DNA from: Comamonadaceae bacterium
Lineage (GTDB): Bacteria > Pseudomonadota > Gammaproteobacteria > Burkholderiales > Burkholderiaceae_C
Length of the DNA stretch: 64,000 nucleotides
Direction of reading: 5' to 3'
Assembly: GCA_947447975.1 (NCBI GenBank)
Contig: CANFLU010000008.1
Location: 1 to 64,000, forward strand
This document shows positions 28,375-36,221 of the stretch, in pieces; within the stretch, counting starts at the first letter, position 1, and each line of letters starts with the position of its first letter. The translations under genes and the position numbers were made by a program. A model generated the notes under the pieces. It was given only the letters and a program-made list of their open reading frames with translations. It searched no databases and was not told the DNA's origin.

Positions 28375-29139
28375 CTAGCGACTGACAAAGTTTTCAGGCG
28401 CCGGGGGTTGACGGAAAAACGGGACACGCTTGAGCGACAGGCGCAGCGCCTGCCAATGGATGCGCCAGACGACAGCAAAAGTCATCAGCGGATAGCGCCA
28501 TAGCGCATGGCGTGCGGCTTGCGCGCTATAGGGCTGCAGTTGCCCGCTCACACTGGTTTGGATCAAGGGGCCGCGCGCATCGTCGTAGTCCACGCGGGCC
28601 ACGGTGCGATCGCCTTGCGCATTGACCATAAAGCGAAAGCGGTACTGGCCTTGCACTGGGCAAAACGGCGACACATGGAAGACTTTGTCCGCACGCTGCT
28701 CCAGGCCAAAACGGGCTTGCGAGAGCAAGTAGCAATGCCGCTCGCCAAAGGTGTTGTTTACCTCCACCAACACGGCGCGCAAGCTGCCGTCTGCGCGGTG
28801 GCAATACCAAAAACTAACCGGCTTGAAAGTGAAGCCTAAAACGCGCGGGTAGCAATGCAACCAGATCTCGCCGTCGGCGTCGGTGATGCCTTCGCTGTGC
28901 AGTAATTCCTCTAACCAAGCCAGCGCGCCGCCCTGCTGCGGACCGCGTCCGTCGCCGTGGTCGCTATCGTAAAAACTCAGCGCGGCGCGGCGGTTGCGCG
29001 GCAGGTCGCCAGGGACGCTTTGCAAGCTGCGCATAGGCAGCATCAAAAAGTAAGTCGGGTAAGTAAAGGCGTGGCGCTTAGGCGCAAGCCGGGTGTGGCG
29101 CACCTGGCCAAAGCCAATCATTGCTTGCGCCGCTGTCAT
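28375..29139 (-). CDS. DUF1365 family protein
   Basis: A 254-residue protein with HTRLAPKRHAFTYPTYFLML at the N-terminus, then NPVSFWYCHR-type (here FKPVSFWYCHRADG), VHLEVNNTFGERHCYLL-like (here VEVNNTFGERHCYLL) and FHVSPFCPVQGQYRF. This is the DUF1365 pattern. The family is conserved next to FAD oxidoreductase and CFA-synthase genes and is thought to assist lipid modification, but no reaction is proven. The gap to the FAD gene is 2 bp. Confidence 0.92.
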   Translation of the reverse strand: MTAAQAMIGFGQVRHTRLAPKRHAFTYPTYFLMLPMRSLQSVPGDLPRNRRAALSFYDSDHGDGRGPQQGGALAWLEELLHSEGITDADGEIWLHCYPRVLGFTFKPVSFWYCHRADGSLRAVLVEVNNTFGERHCYLLSQARFGLEQRADKVFHVSPFCPVQGQYRFRFMVNAQGDRTVARVDYDDARGPLIQTSVSGQLQPYSAQAARHALWRYPLMTFAVVWRIHWQALRLSLKRVPFFRQPPAPENFVSR

Positions 29140-29141
29140 CG

Positions 29142-30440
29142 TCAGCTACCGCGCGTGAGCAAAGGCTTTAAGGCTTCAGCCACGGCCAGGCCCGATTTCA
29201 AGCCGTCTTCATGAAAGCCATAGCCGGTCCATGCGCCACAAAAATAGGTGTGCTGCCCGCCCTGGATAGCGGGCAAGCGCATTTGCGCCTCGGTCGCCGC
29301 CAGGTCAAACACCGGGTGTGCGTAGTCGAAGCGGCCATGTACCAAGGCAGGGTCCAGCTCCTGTGCGGGGTTGAGCGACACCACGACCGGCTGGCTAAAA
29401 GGCAAAGGCTGCAACATATTGAGCAGGTAATGCAGACAGACGCGCGGGCCATTTTCCCCATCGATTGCGCCGGCCGTGCGCTGGTAATTCCAGGCGGCCC
29501 AGGCCTTTTTGCGGCGCGGCAGCACCGACGCGTCGGTATGCAGCACCGCATGGTTGGCTTGGTAACGTATGGCGCTCAGGGTCTGACGCTCTAGGCCGCT
29601 GGCATCGGCCAACAGCGCCAGTGCTTGGTCGCTGTGCGTCGCGATCACGACTTTGTCAAAGCGTTCGGTTTGGCCTTGTACCTGCACGAGCACACCATCG
29701 GCCTTGCGCTCAATCCACTGCACTGGTGCGCGCAAGCGTTTGTCCGCAATCCCCGCGAGAATTTTTTCGACGTAATGGCGCGCGCCGCCTGGCACCGTGC
29801 GCCATTGGGGCCGGTTGGTCAGCGCAATCAGCCCATGGTTATGGCAAAAACGGACCATGGTGGCGACGGGGAATGCCAACATCTGGTCGGTAGGGCAGCT
29901 CCAGATACAGGCCAGCATGGGCAGGAAATACCAATCTTTGAACTCCTGCGAGAAGCCGTGCTGGCGCAAAAAATCACCCAGTGGCTGCACCAGCTCTGCA
30001 TCGGCATTGCGCAAGGCCAGGTCGGTCGCCAGTTTGTTAAAGCGCACCACGTCAAGCAGCATGCGCCAAAAGCGCGGGCGCAGCAAATTGCTGCGCTGGG
30101 CGAACACCGCATCCAAAGAGGTGCCACTCCATTCCAACGCCGGGGCATCGGCAGTGGCGGCGGTTTGCACAGAAAACGACATGTCAGAATCAGCCGAAGG
30201 CACGCCTAAATCAGCAAACAAGGCAATCAATTGTGGGTAGGTGCGGTCGTTAAACACCAGAAAACCAGTGTCTACACCGTGGGTAAGCGCGCCGCTGGGC
30301 GTGTCCAGGGTGATATCTACGGTATGCGTGTGTCCACCAAAATAATCGCCCGCTTCTAGCAAGGTGATATCGGCCAGTCCTTTGAGCCTGTGCGCGGCAG
30401 CCAGCCCGGAAATTCCTGAGCCAATAACGGCTACCTTCAT
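29142..30440 (-). CDS. FAD-dependent oxidoreductase of lipid-modification operon
   Basis: A 432-residue flavoprotein with the FAD motif IGSGISGLAAAHRL at residue 5, HTVDITLDTPSGALTHGVDTGFLVFN and a C-terminal YFCGAWTGYGFHEDGLKSG. This matches the NAD(P)/FAD amine-oxidase-like proteins that precede DUF1365 and CFA-synthase genes. It is the first gene of the eight-gene operon. The ATG at 30438-30440 fits the N-terminal FAD motif; a longer frame to 30500 would add 20 residues and cross the candidate operator. Confidence 0.92.
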   Translation of the reverse strand: MKVAVIGSGISGLAAAHRLKGLADITLLEAGDYFGGHTHTVDITLDTPSGALTHGVDTGFLVFNDRTYPQLIALFADLGVPSADSDMSFSVQTAATADAPALEWSGTSLDAVFAQRSNLLRPRFWRMLLDVVRFNKLATDLALRNADAELVQPLGDFLRQHGFSQEFKDWYFLPMLACIWSCPTDQMLAFPVATMVRFCHNHGLIALTNRPQWRTVPGGARHYVEKILAGIADKRLRAPVQWIERKADGVLVQVQGQTERFDKVVIATHSDQALALLADASGLERQTLSAIRYQANHAVLHTDASVLPRRKKAWAAWNYQRTAGAIDGENGPRVCLHYLLNMLQPLPFSQPVVVSLNPAQELDPALVHGRFDYAHPVFDLAATEAQMRLPAIQGGQHTYFCGAWTGYGFHEDGLKSGLAVAEALKPLLTRGS

Positions 30441-30460
30441 ATACTTGTCTCCAGTGGAGT

Positions 30461-30478
30461 TACTATACAGTAATAGTA
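30461..30478. promoter_or_regulatory. Inverted repeat upstream of lipid operon, candidate operator
   Basis: TACTAT (30461-30466) and ATAGTA (30473-30478) form a perfect inverted repeat with a six-base spacer, 20 bp upstream of the first gene of the minus-strand operon. A second small palindrome, CGACTGCAGAGTCG, follows at 30479-30492. The site could bind a dimeric regulator. No regulator gene for this operon is visible in the window. Confidence 0.45.
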
Positions 30479-30625
30479 CGACTGCAGAGTCGCTTTTCAT
30501 ATTTGTCCGTTTCGTACACGAATTGGTCAGTAATCAGCGGTCGGCAAAGCCAGACCCGCGGTAGTGGTTTATGGCGCTGATGTCCGTCTTGCCCGCCTAA
30601 AATCGAAAGTCACAGAAAGCACTGC

Positions 30626-31498
30626 ATGCTCTACCCGGAACTCTTTAGACAATTGGAATCTGTCCGCTGGGACATGGAACGCGACATCCCCTGGGCCAGT
30701 TTTGACCCTGCCGCCCTGTCCGACGAGCAAGCCAACACCATCAAAATGAACGCGATCACCGAGTGGGCGGCGCTGCCCGCCACCGAAATGTTTTTGCGCG
30801 ATAACCGGGGCGACAGTGACTTTTCGGCCTTTATGTCTATTTGGTTCTTCGAGGAACAAAAGCATTCCCTGGTGTTGATGGAGTATTTGCGGCGCTTTCG
30901 GCCCGAGTTGGTGCCCACCGAGGCCGAGCTGCACAATGTGCGCTTTGAATTCGACCCGGCCCCGGCGCTGGAGACGCTGATGCTGCATTTTTGCGGCGAG
31001 ATCCGCCTGAACCACTGGTACCGCCGCGCCAGCGACTGGCATACCGAGCCGGTGATTAAATCGATTTACACCCGCTTAAGCCAGGACGAAGCGCGCCACG
31101 GCGGCGCCTACCTGAAGTACATGAAGCGCGCTATTCAAAACGTAGGCCTGGAGGCCAAAAGCGCGTTTGCCAAAGTAGGCGTGCTAATGGCCAGCGCACG
31201 GCGCACCAGCCAGGCGCTGCATCCGACCAATTTGCATGTGAATAAAGCGCTGTTCCCCAACGACACGGTGCAAGCGCGCCTGCCCAACCCGGACTGGCTG
31301 GAGCACTGGCTGGACAAACAAATTGATTTTGACGTGGTCTGGGAAAACAAAGTGGTAGAGCGCATACTGCACAACATGAGCCTGTTGATGGAACGCAGCT
31401 TTGGCACCGTGCAAGAGCTCAATAAATACCGCAAAGAACTGGCACGCGAGCTAGGCAGCGCCTTGGAGCCGAGCACTTCTGGTAGCAAAACGGCATGA
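30626..31498 (+). CDS. Ferritin-like di-iron domain protein
   Basis: A 290-residue helical protein. Candidate di-iron ligands are in WFFEEQKHSLVL (ExxH) and LSQDEARHGGAYL (ExxH), with further glutamates at ATEMF and FCGEIRLN. The pattern matches ferritin-like proteins near the acyl-ACP desaturase/ribonucleotide-reductase fold. The substrate is unknown. It lies divergent from the lipid operon and overlaps rfaE2 by four bases (ATGA). Confidence 0.85.
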   Translation: MLYPELFRQLESVRWDMERDIPWASFDPAALSDEQANTIKMNAITEWAALPATEMFLRDNRGDSDFSAFMSIWFFEEQKHSLVLMEYLRRFRPELVPTEAELHNVRFEFDPAPALETLMLHFCGEIRLNHWYRRASDWHTEPVIKSIYTRLSQDEARHGGAYLKYMKRAIQNVGLEAKSAFAKVGVLMASARRTSQALHPTNLHVNKALFPNDTVQARLPNPDWLEHWLDKQIDFDVVWENKVVERILHNMSLLMERSFGTVQELNKYRKELARELGSALEPSTSGSKTA

Positions 31499-32004
31499 GC
31501 GACGCCAGCAGCGCCGCAGCCCCGCCAGCTATGCTGGGCAAGCTGTGCGAGCGCAGTAGCTTGGCGGGGGCACTTGCCCACTTGCCTCGGCCCTGGGTAT
31601 TTACCAATGGCGTATTTGACGTGTTGCACCGTGGCCATGTGGTCTATCTGGCGCAGGCGCGCGCGCTGGGCGGCAGCCTGATCGTGGCGCTCAACACCGA
31701 TGCCTCGGTGCGCCGCCTGGGCAAAGGCGAGGACCGCCCGCTCAACAATGAAATGGACCGCGCCATCGTCATGGCCAGCCAGGACGCAGTCAGCTTGGTC
31801 ACCTGGTTTAGCGAAGATACGCCGCAGGCGCTGATCGCCGAAATCCGCCCCGACCTATTGGTCAAAGGCGGCGACTACCAGATGGACAGCTTGCCGGAAA
31901 CAGCGCTCATGCACAGCTGGGGCGGCAAAGCACTGGCACTGCCATTTGTGTCGGGCTACTCCACGACCGCGCTCGTGAAAAAGATTCGGGCGCAGGACAC
32001 CTAG
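31495..32004 (+). CDS. rfaE2: D-glycero-beta-D-manno-heptose 1-phosphate adenylyltransferase
   Basis: A 169-residue nucleotidyltransferase corresponding to the C-terminal domain of HldE. The nucleotide motif is TNGVFDVLHRGHVVYL, followed by VALNTDASVRRLGKG and LVKGGDYQMDSLPE. It makes ADP-heptose for lipopolysaccharide inner core. As a stand-alone gene it implies a separate kinase (rfaE1) elsewhere. It overlaps the ferritin-like gene by four bases, so its expression is probably tied to that gene. Confidence 0.95.
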   Translation: MSDASSAAAPPAMLGKLCERSSLAGALAHLPRPWVFTNGVFDVLHRGHVVYLAQARALGGSLIVALNTDASVRRLGKGEDRPLNNEMDRAIVMASQDAVSLVTWFSEDTPQALIAEIRPDLLVKGGDYQMDSLPETALMHSWGGKALALPFVSGYSTTALVKKIRAQDT

Positions 32005-32054
32005 GCCCGGCCAACCAGTCCGCTGTATACGTTTTGGGAAAACTAAAACACTCC

Positions 32055-32102
32055 CCAAAAAATACACCAGCGTGTGTCACTAGTGTGGGGGCGATTTTTT
32101 GG
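32055..32102. terminator. Long stem-loop downstream of rfaE2
   Basis: CCAAAAAAT (32055-32063) and ATTTTTTGG (32094-32102) pair perfectly, with an internal GTG/CAC-rich part and the palindrome CACTAGTG inside the loop. It lies 50 bp after the rfaE2 stop. It may be a terminator or a mobile palindromic unit. The remaining sequence up to 32286 shows no gene. Confidence 0.45.
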
Positions 32103-32286
32103 TAGAGGCCTCTGGGGCCTTATGCCCGGCGTGATGCCATAAAGCGATTGACGCATCGGATCACGTTCTAGCGATGAGATAGTTATAGCACCCAAGGTGC
32201 ATTGGAAAGTTCAAACCATCGATTGCGCAATCTAAGAAAACATTCCTACAACAATACCCCCGCTCGCACAAAAAGACACCAGTTAT

Positions 32287-33144
32287 ATGCAGCTCAAGCA
32301 AGTTCGACAATTGATTTATGGGTTCATTTTTTTGCCGCTATGGTGCTTTGCGCAAGTGCCGGAAGTAATTTTCATTCCGAGTGCTGATGGAACTGTGATC
32401 AAGGCCCATGTACTGCATCCAGCAGGGATGCCGATGAACCAAGCCAGGCCAGTCGTTGTCGCTCTTCATGGATGCGGCGGGCTTTATGCCACGATTGGCG
32501 TAAATCAAGGGAAATTAAATGCCAGACATGATGGAATGGCTCAATTGATTGCAGGCCATGGATATTCCATCGTGTTCCCCGATAGTTTCACATCCCGAGG
32601 GGAGACAAGTTTGTGCTCCCAGAAATTTGACGTGCGCCTGATCAAACAATCGCACAGATCAGATGACGTAGACGGTGTTCTGCTTTGGCTTTCTTCGCAA
32701 ACTTGGGCAGACACCGCAAAAATCGCTTTACTTGGTTGGTCCCATGGCGGCACTACGGTCTTAGTCAGTACCGACAAAAATCGACACAAAGTCACATCGA
32801 GAGAAGTACAGCCCAGCGTTGCCATTGCCTTTTATCCTGGGTGCTCCGATGCATTGAAGTCTAACTATCGCCCACAGGTTCCATTGGCCATGATGTTGGC
32901 AGAACTCGATGACTGGACGCCGCCAGCACCGTGCATTGAATTAGCTAAAAAAACGGGGGCAGATTTGTACGTTTATCCTGAAAGCTATCATGATTTTGAC
33001 AATCCAGTCGGCACTGTAAGGCTGCGAATGGATGTGGCAAACGGTGTGAATCCGGGACAAGGTGTCCATGTTGGGCGCAATCCTCAAACCGGCCCTCAGG
33101 CATGGGAACAACTACTGGCCACCTTGCGCAACACTTGGCAATAG
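32287..33144 (+). CDS. Secreted dienelactone hydrolase-like alpha/beta hydrolase
   Basis: A 285-residue protein with a signal peptide (IYGFIFLPLWCFAQ). The oxyanion stretch is VVALHGCGGLYA, the nucleophile elbow LLGWSHGGTT, the acid in MLAELDDWTPP and the histidine in YPESYHDFDNP. This matches the dienelactone hydrolase family of periplasmic esterases. The substrate is unknown. Codon use is more AT-rich than in neighbours, suggesting relatively recent acquisition. It stands alone between rfaE2 and the poly-gamma-glutamate island. Confidence 0.85.
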   Translation: MQLKQVRQLIYGFIFLPLWCFAQVPEVIFIPSADGTVIKAHVLHPAGMPMNQARPVVVALHGCGGLYATIGVNQGKLNARHDGMAQLIAGHGYSIVFPDSFTSRGETSLCSQKFDVRLIKQSHRSDDVDGVLLWLSSQTWADTAKIALLGWSHGGTTVLVSTDKNRHKVTSREVQPSVAIAFYPGCSDALKSNYRPQVPLAMMLAELDDWTPPAPCIELAKKTGADLYVYPESYHDFDNPVGTVRLRMDVANGVNPGQGVHVGRNPQTGPQAWEQLLATLRNTWQ

Positions 33145-33218
33145 ACCCCACACCTTAATTAGCCGCTGCTTTAGCCCAGCACGGCACTTGGTGATCATGC
33201 AATTTCACAAGCCTGGCA

Positions 33219-33854
33219 TCAGTCCAGAGGTATGTCGGAGGAGGCGATTCCGCGAAACCGGTACGAGTGTGCTGGCCGCCCCAGTTTGCCGGAACGTGGG
33301 AGCTCGTCCGAAATAACAAATCCATTCCTGACGAGGTAATCGAGGTAACGATGTGCGGTGGCGTAGGACATATCGCACTCGAGCGACACCGCATTGATCT
33401 CGACGGGCAGATCATTGGACCTCAGGTAAGTCAGAACACGCCGCATTTTCTCCCGCGAGATACCCTTCTCGGGATTCTTTTTGGAAGAGTGCAACTTGCG
33501 GTGCAGGCTGATCCGCGATAAGAAATCGGCGAGATGTATCGGCTTGTTGATGAAATCGTCGGCCCCCGCAACCAGGAGCTCTTCGGCAACCTGCGGCTGT
33601 TGCTCGACGGTCAAGATCAGCACTGGGAGCGTCGGCGCGATCGCTTTGATTTGGCCCAGCACGTCAAGTCCGTTAGCGCCCGGCATGTGATAGTCGAGCA
33701 AGAACATATCGATATCTTCTTGCGCGACCCATGCCAAACATTGCTCAACTCGGGTCGTACCCAGGAAAAACCATCCCTGCGTCTTGGCCATGGCCTCCAG
33801 CGTGCACAAAATGGATTCGTCGTCGTCTAGGCCGCACAAGGTAAATGGCATCAT
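33219..33854 (-). CDS. Response regulator, CitB/DcuR-like
   Basis: A 211-residue protein. The receiver domain has the acidic pair in GLDDDES, the phosphoacceptor D54 in LLDYHMPG and the conserved lysine in FINKPIHL. After a basic linker, a C-terminal helix-turn-helix region (EKMRRVLTYLRS, then MSYATAHRYLDYLVRNGFV) resembles the citrate/malate-type regulators. It overlaps the upstream sensor kinase gene as ATGA, so they form one pair. Its position at the edge of the poly-gamma-glutamate island suggests that it controls it. Confidence 0.9.
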   Translation of the reverse strand: MMPFTLCGLDDDESILCTLEAMAKTQGWFFLGTTRVEQCLAWVAQEDIDMFLLDYHMPGANGLDVLGQIKAIAPTLPVLILTVEQQPQVAEELLVAGADDFINKPIHLADFLSRISLHRKLHSSKKNPEKGISREKMRRVLTYLRSNDLPVEINAVSLECDMSYATAHRYLDYLVRNGFVISDELPRSGKLGRPAHSYRFRGIASSDIPLD

Positions 33855-35254
33855 CGATTCTCTTCACTGAGCGGCAGCTGCAAACTGACGACAGCCCCTC
33901 CGCTCGGACTATTGGCGATCAGAAGGCAGCCGCCGTGATTTTTGGCCACCTCTTGGACAAAGGCTAAGCCGAACCCGGTCGAACCCCATTCGGACACTCC
34001 GCGAGAATCAGACGAGAAGGCCTCGGAAAACCCTGGTCCGCTGTCGATCACCGATAGCAGCAAGGCATGGCCGTCCATGGTTGCCGCCAGCCGTATCTCC
34101 TTCACTGGCGAATCCCTCACCGCCAAGTTGGCATTGTCCAGGAGATTGACAAGGGCTCTGGAAAGCCGGATCTGGTTGATGTGGATCCGCTGGGCGAGCA
34201 CGCGATCGTCGGCCGAGACGGTGACCGAGTGTCGCCAGTCGAAGGCGCTGACCTGGCTAAGGACGTACTCGAAGAGCGCCGACACGGGAACACGCTGGCG
34301 CGCCTCTTCCCTGAGTAATTCATTGATCATCTGATTCATGTTGGCGCCGCCCCGCGAAATCCGTTCGGCATAGCGCCGCAAATCACCGGGGGACAGGCTG
34401 TCGGCGATGACGTCCGCCAACCCCAGGATGGTGGTCAATGGTCGCGCCAAATCATGAACCAGCTGCTGGACTTCGCGGTGGCTCCGGATCCGAATCGCAT
34501 CCTCGCGCAGCGTGGCGATTTCAAGATCCCTTTCCCGGATCTTCTTCAGATTGGCATTGTGTCGGCTGGCGCCGACCAACAGCGCGGCGGCGGCTCCTCC
34601 GCCGGCTGCCGCAGAAAAGAACATGCCAAAGGAAAGCGCGTCCAACACCCAGTCCCAGTCCGCGGCCAGAGCGAACTGTTTGACGGCCGACGACAGTTCC
34701 CCGCCGCCAAAGCCCCAGTACGACAGCATGGGGGCAAGATCAAGCCATTGCACGGCAAAGACCAGCAAAGCAATGACAAGCAAGCGGGCGATCCAGCCTT
34801 TGATCTCACGCGTGGTGATCTGCATCACGACGACGGTGATGATGCTCAACACCGCAGGCGCACCAAAATGCAATGACAGGCCGCTCTGAACTTGGGAGAG
34901 CAGTGTGTAACAGCATGGGACGCCCGCCAGCGGAACCAGCCAGTAAAAACGCCTCCATCTGCTCGACAGGTGGCTCAGGCTTTCGCCTAGGTTGAACCAA
35001 CCCACATACAAGAAAACCGCGCGCAAGGTGTTCAGGCTGACCAAGGTAGTTGCCGAGGCCAGCAGATAGCGACCATCGTCGTGCAGCGCGAACCGTTCTA
35101 AATAATAGAGGACCGCACTGCCGCTAATTTGCAGGGTCGCCAGCCAAAGCACGAGGCAGACCGTGCCGGCGGCCAAAGTGCGACGCATACGCCACCGAAT
35201 AGGGTCAAGCTCAGTCACCGCCGCTTGCCCACCGGCTCTATGCGCCAAGCGCAA
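33851..35254 (-). CDS. Membrane sensor histidine kinase
   Basis: A 467-residue protein. Roughly the first 230 residues contain about six hydrophobic helices without a recognisable extracytoplasmic sensor domain. The dimerisation box is QQLVHDLARPLTTILGL (H267). The ATPase domain has NLLDNANLAV, DSGPGFSEAF and GFGLAFVQEVAKNHGG. HDLARPLT differs from the usual HELRTPL. The signal could be sensed in the membrane. It is cotranscribed with the response regulator and lies 27 bp from the first DUF6305 gene. Confidence 0.9.
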   Translation of the reverse strand: MRLAHRAGGQAAVTELDPIRWRMRRTLAAGTVCLVLWLATLQISGSAVLYYLERFALHDDGRYLLASATTLVSLNTLRAVFLYVGWFNLGESLSHLSSRWRRFYWLVPLAGVPCCYTLLSQVQSGLSLHFGAPAVLSIITVVVMQITTREIKGWIARLLVIALLVFAVQWLDLAPMLSYWGFGGGELSSAVKQFALAADWDWVLDALSFGMFFSAAAGGGAAAALLVGASRHNANLKKIRERDLEIATLREDAIRIRSHREVQQLVHDLARPLTTILGLADVIADSLSPGDLRRYAERISRGGANMNQMINELLREEARQRVPVSALFEYVLSQVSAFDWRHSVTVSADDRVLAQRIHINQIRLSRALVNLLDNANLAVRDSPVKEIRLAATMDGHALLLSVIDSGPGFSEAFSSDSRGVSEWGSTGFGLAFVQEVAKNHGGCLLIANSPSGGAVVSLQLPLSEENR

Positions 35255-35281
35255 GCAGGCACGCGTATGCGCAGCCGCACT

Positions 35282-35827
35282 TCATTTCACACCCCACTCT
35301 TCGAGGGTCGCTCCCAGAACTGGTACGGCGGCGCGTGGCGTTTCGACTTCGGTCAAGGTCACGCCGGGTGATCGGCCTCTGGTGAAGATACCGTCAAGAT
35401 TGCCTGAGGCGACGACAATAAGTCGATCGGCAAGTCCTGCTGTGGCCTCGATGAAAGTGTCGGACAGTTCTCCTCTGCGACGTGCCCCGCCGATATGCAT
35501 CAGCAACACCCGGATGCCCTTTTTGCGGGCTTCCTGCAGCAGCAGTCTGGCGCGCATGCGTTCCTGATCCAGCGTGACGCCGGCAGCACCCAGGCCCTTG
35601 GAACTTGCGCCGACGACGACGATGATCGCTTTCTGCGTGCCTAAGGCTTGCGCCGACAGGCCGGAGTTATAGCCCGGGTCGACCGCCATCCCTTTCATCA
35701 AGACCTTGACCAGCATGCCATCCGAAGTCTGACCAACCGAGGTGATCGTCACCTCCTCGGCACCAGCCACTGACGCAAGCACCAGCCCGCCCACGACCAT
35801 CAGGAACGCACCAATTAGATGTTTCAA
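35282..35827 (-). CDS. DUF6305 family secreted protein, copy 1
   Basis: A 181-residue protein with a signal peptide (LMVVGGLVLASVAGA). The mature part contains IIVVVGASSKGLGAAGVTLDQE, VLLMHIGGARRRGELSD and a Rossmann-like alternation of strands and helices, matching DUF6305. The second copy at 41235 has ILVLGASSKGLGAAG-like and LHIGGKSRRGEMSD sequences in the same places. The family has no known function; in this island it is associated with a TRAP-type permease, so a periplasmic substrate-binding role is possible. Confidence 0.85.
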   Translation of the reverse strand: MKHLIGAFLMVVGGLVLASVAGAEEVTITSVGQTSDGMLVKVLMKGMAVDPGYNSGLSAQALGTQKAIIVVVGASSKGLGAAGVTLDQERMRARLLLQEARKKGIRVLLMHIGGARRRGELSDTFIEATAGLADRLIVVASGNLDGIFTRGRSPGVTLTEVETPRAAVPVLGATLEEWGVK

Positions 35828-36221
35828 GGAGCACCCTCCGCCTTGTTGCTAGGTCGCCATTGCGCAGCGCTAAGGCCCAGCGCAGCACCAGCCCAGCAGC
35901 CATGAAAAGCGCAAGAGTCTACCCTTGCCGGATCATGGGACTGGGCCAGGCCGCGGACCGAGCTCACCGCACCGCCAGGCACATCACCGCGCCCGTGCTG
36001 CGTTCCAAAACTTTCTTGGAACGCACAAGAAAGCATGACCAGTATCGCGTTCACGCATTGATTGAAAACGGGGCAGTTGCACTACCCCAAACCGATCCAC
36101 GGTTGTGGAAGGTCTTGTGTAAAGCCTCGTATTTTCTGAGCCTCATGCCCGCAGCACACCGTCTTTTTTGCCTGGTGATTCAATTGCACCAGAGCACAGT
36201 GGTATCGGCGTGCGCATCGCA
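35828..36221. other. Intergenic region between DUF6305 copy 1 and TonB receptor genes
   Basis: About 390 bp with no convincing gene. A plus-strand open frame covers it but has no recognisable protein. It contains a pair of overlapping hairpins near its middle and the ribosome site of the DUF6305 gene (CAAGGAGCACC on the plus strand side is not oriented for it; a GGTGCTCCTTG sequence precedes the minus-strand start). Confidence 0.5.
35999..36033 (-). promoter_or_regulatory. Two mutually exclusive hairpins upstream of DUF6305 copy 1
   Basis: TGCGTTCCAA (35999-36008) pairs perfectly with TTGGAACGCA (36016-36025). CTTTCTTG (36011-36018) pairs perfectly with CAAGAAAG (36026-36033). The stems share bases 36016-36018, and the right arm of the first forms the loop of the second, so both cannot form together. 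This is the layout of an attenuator or switch, about 170 bases before the DUF6305 start. Confidence 0.5.
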
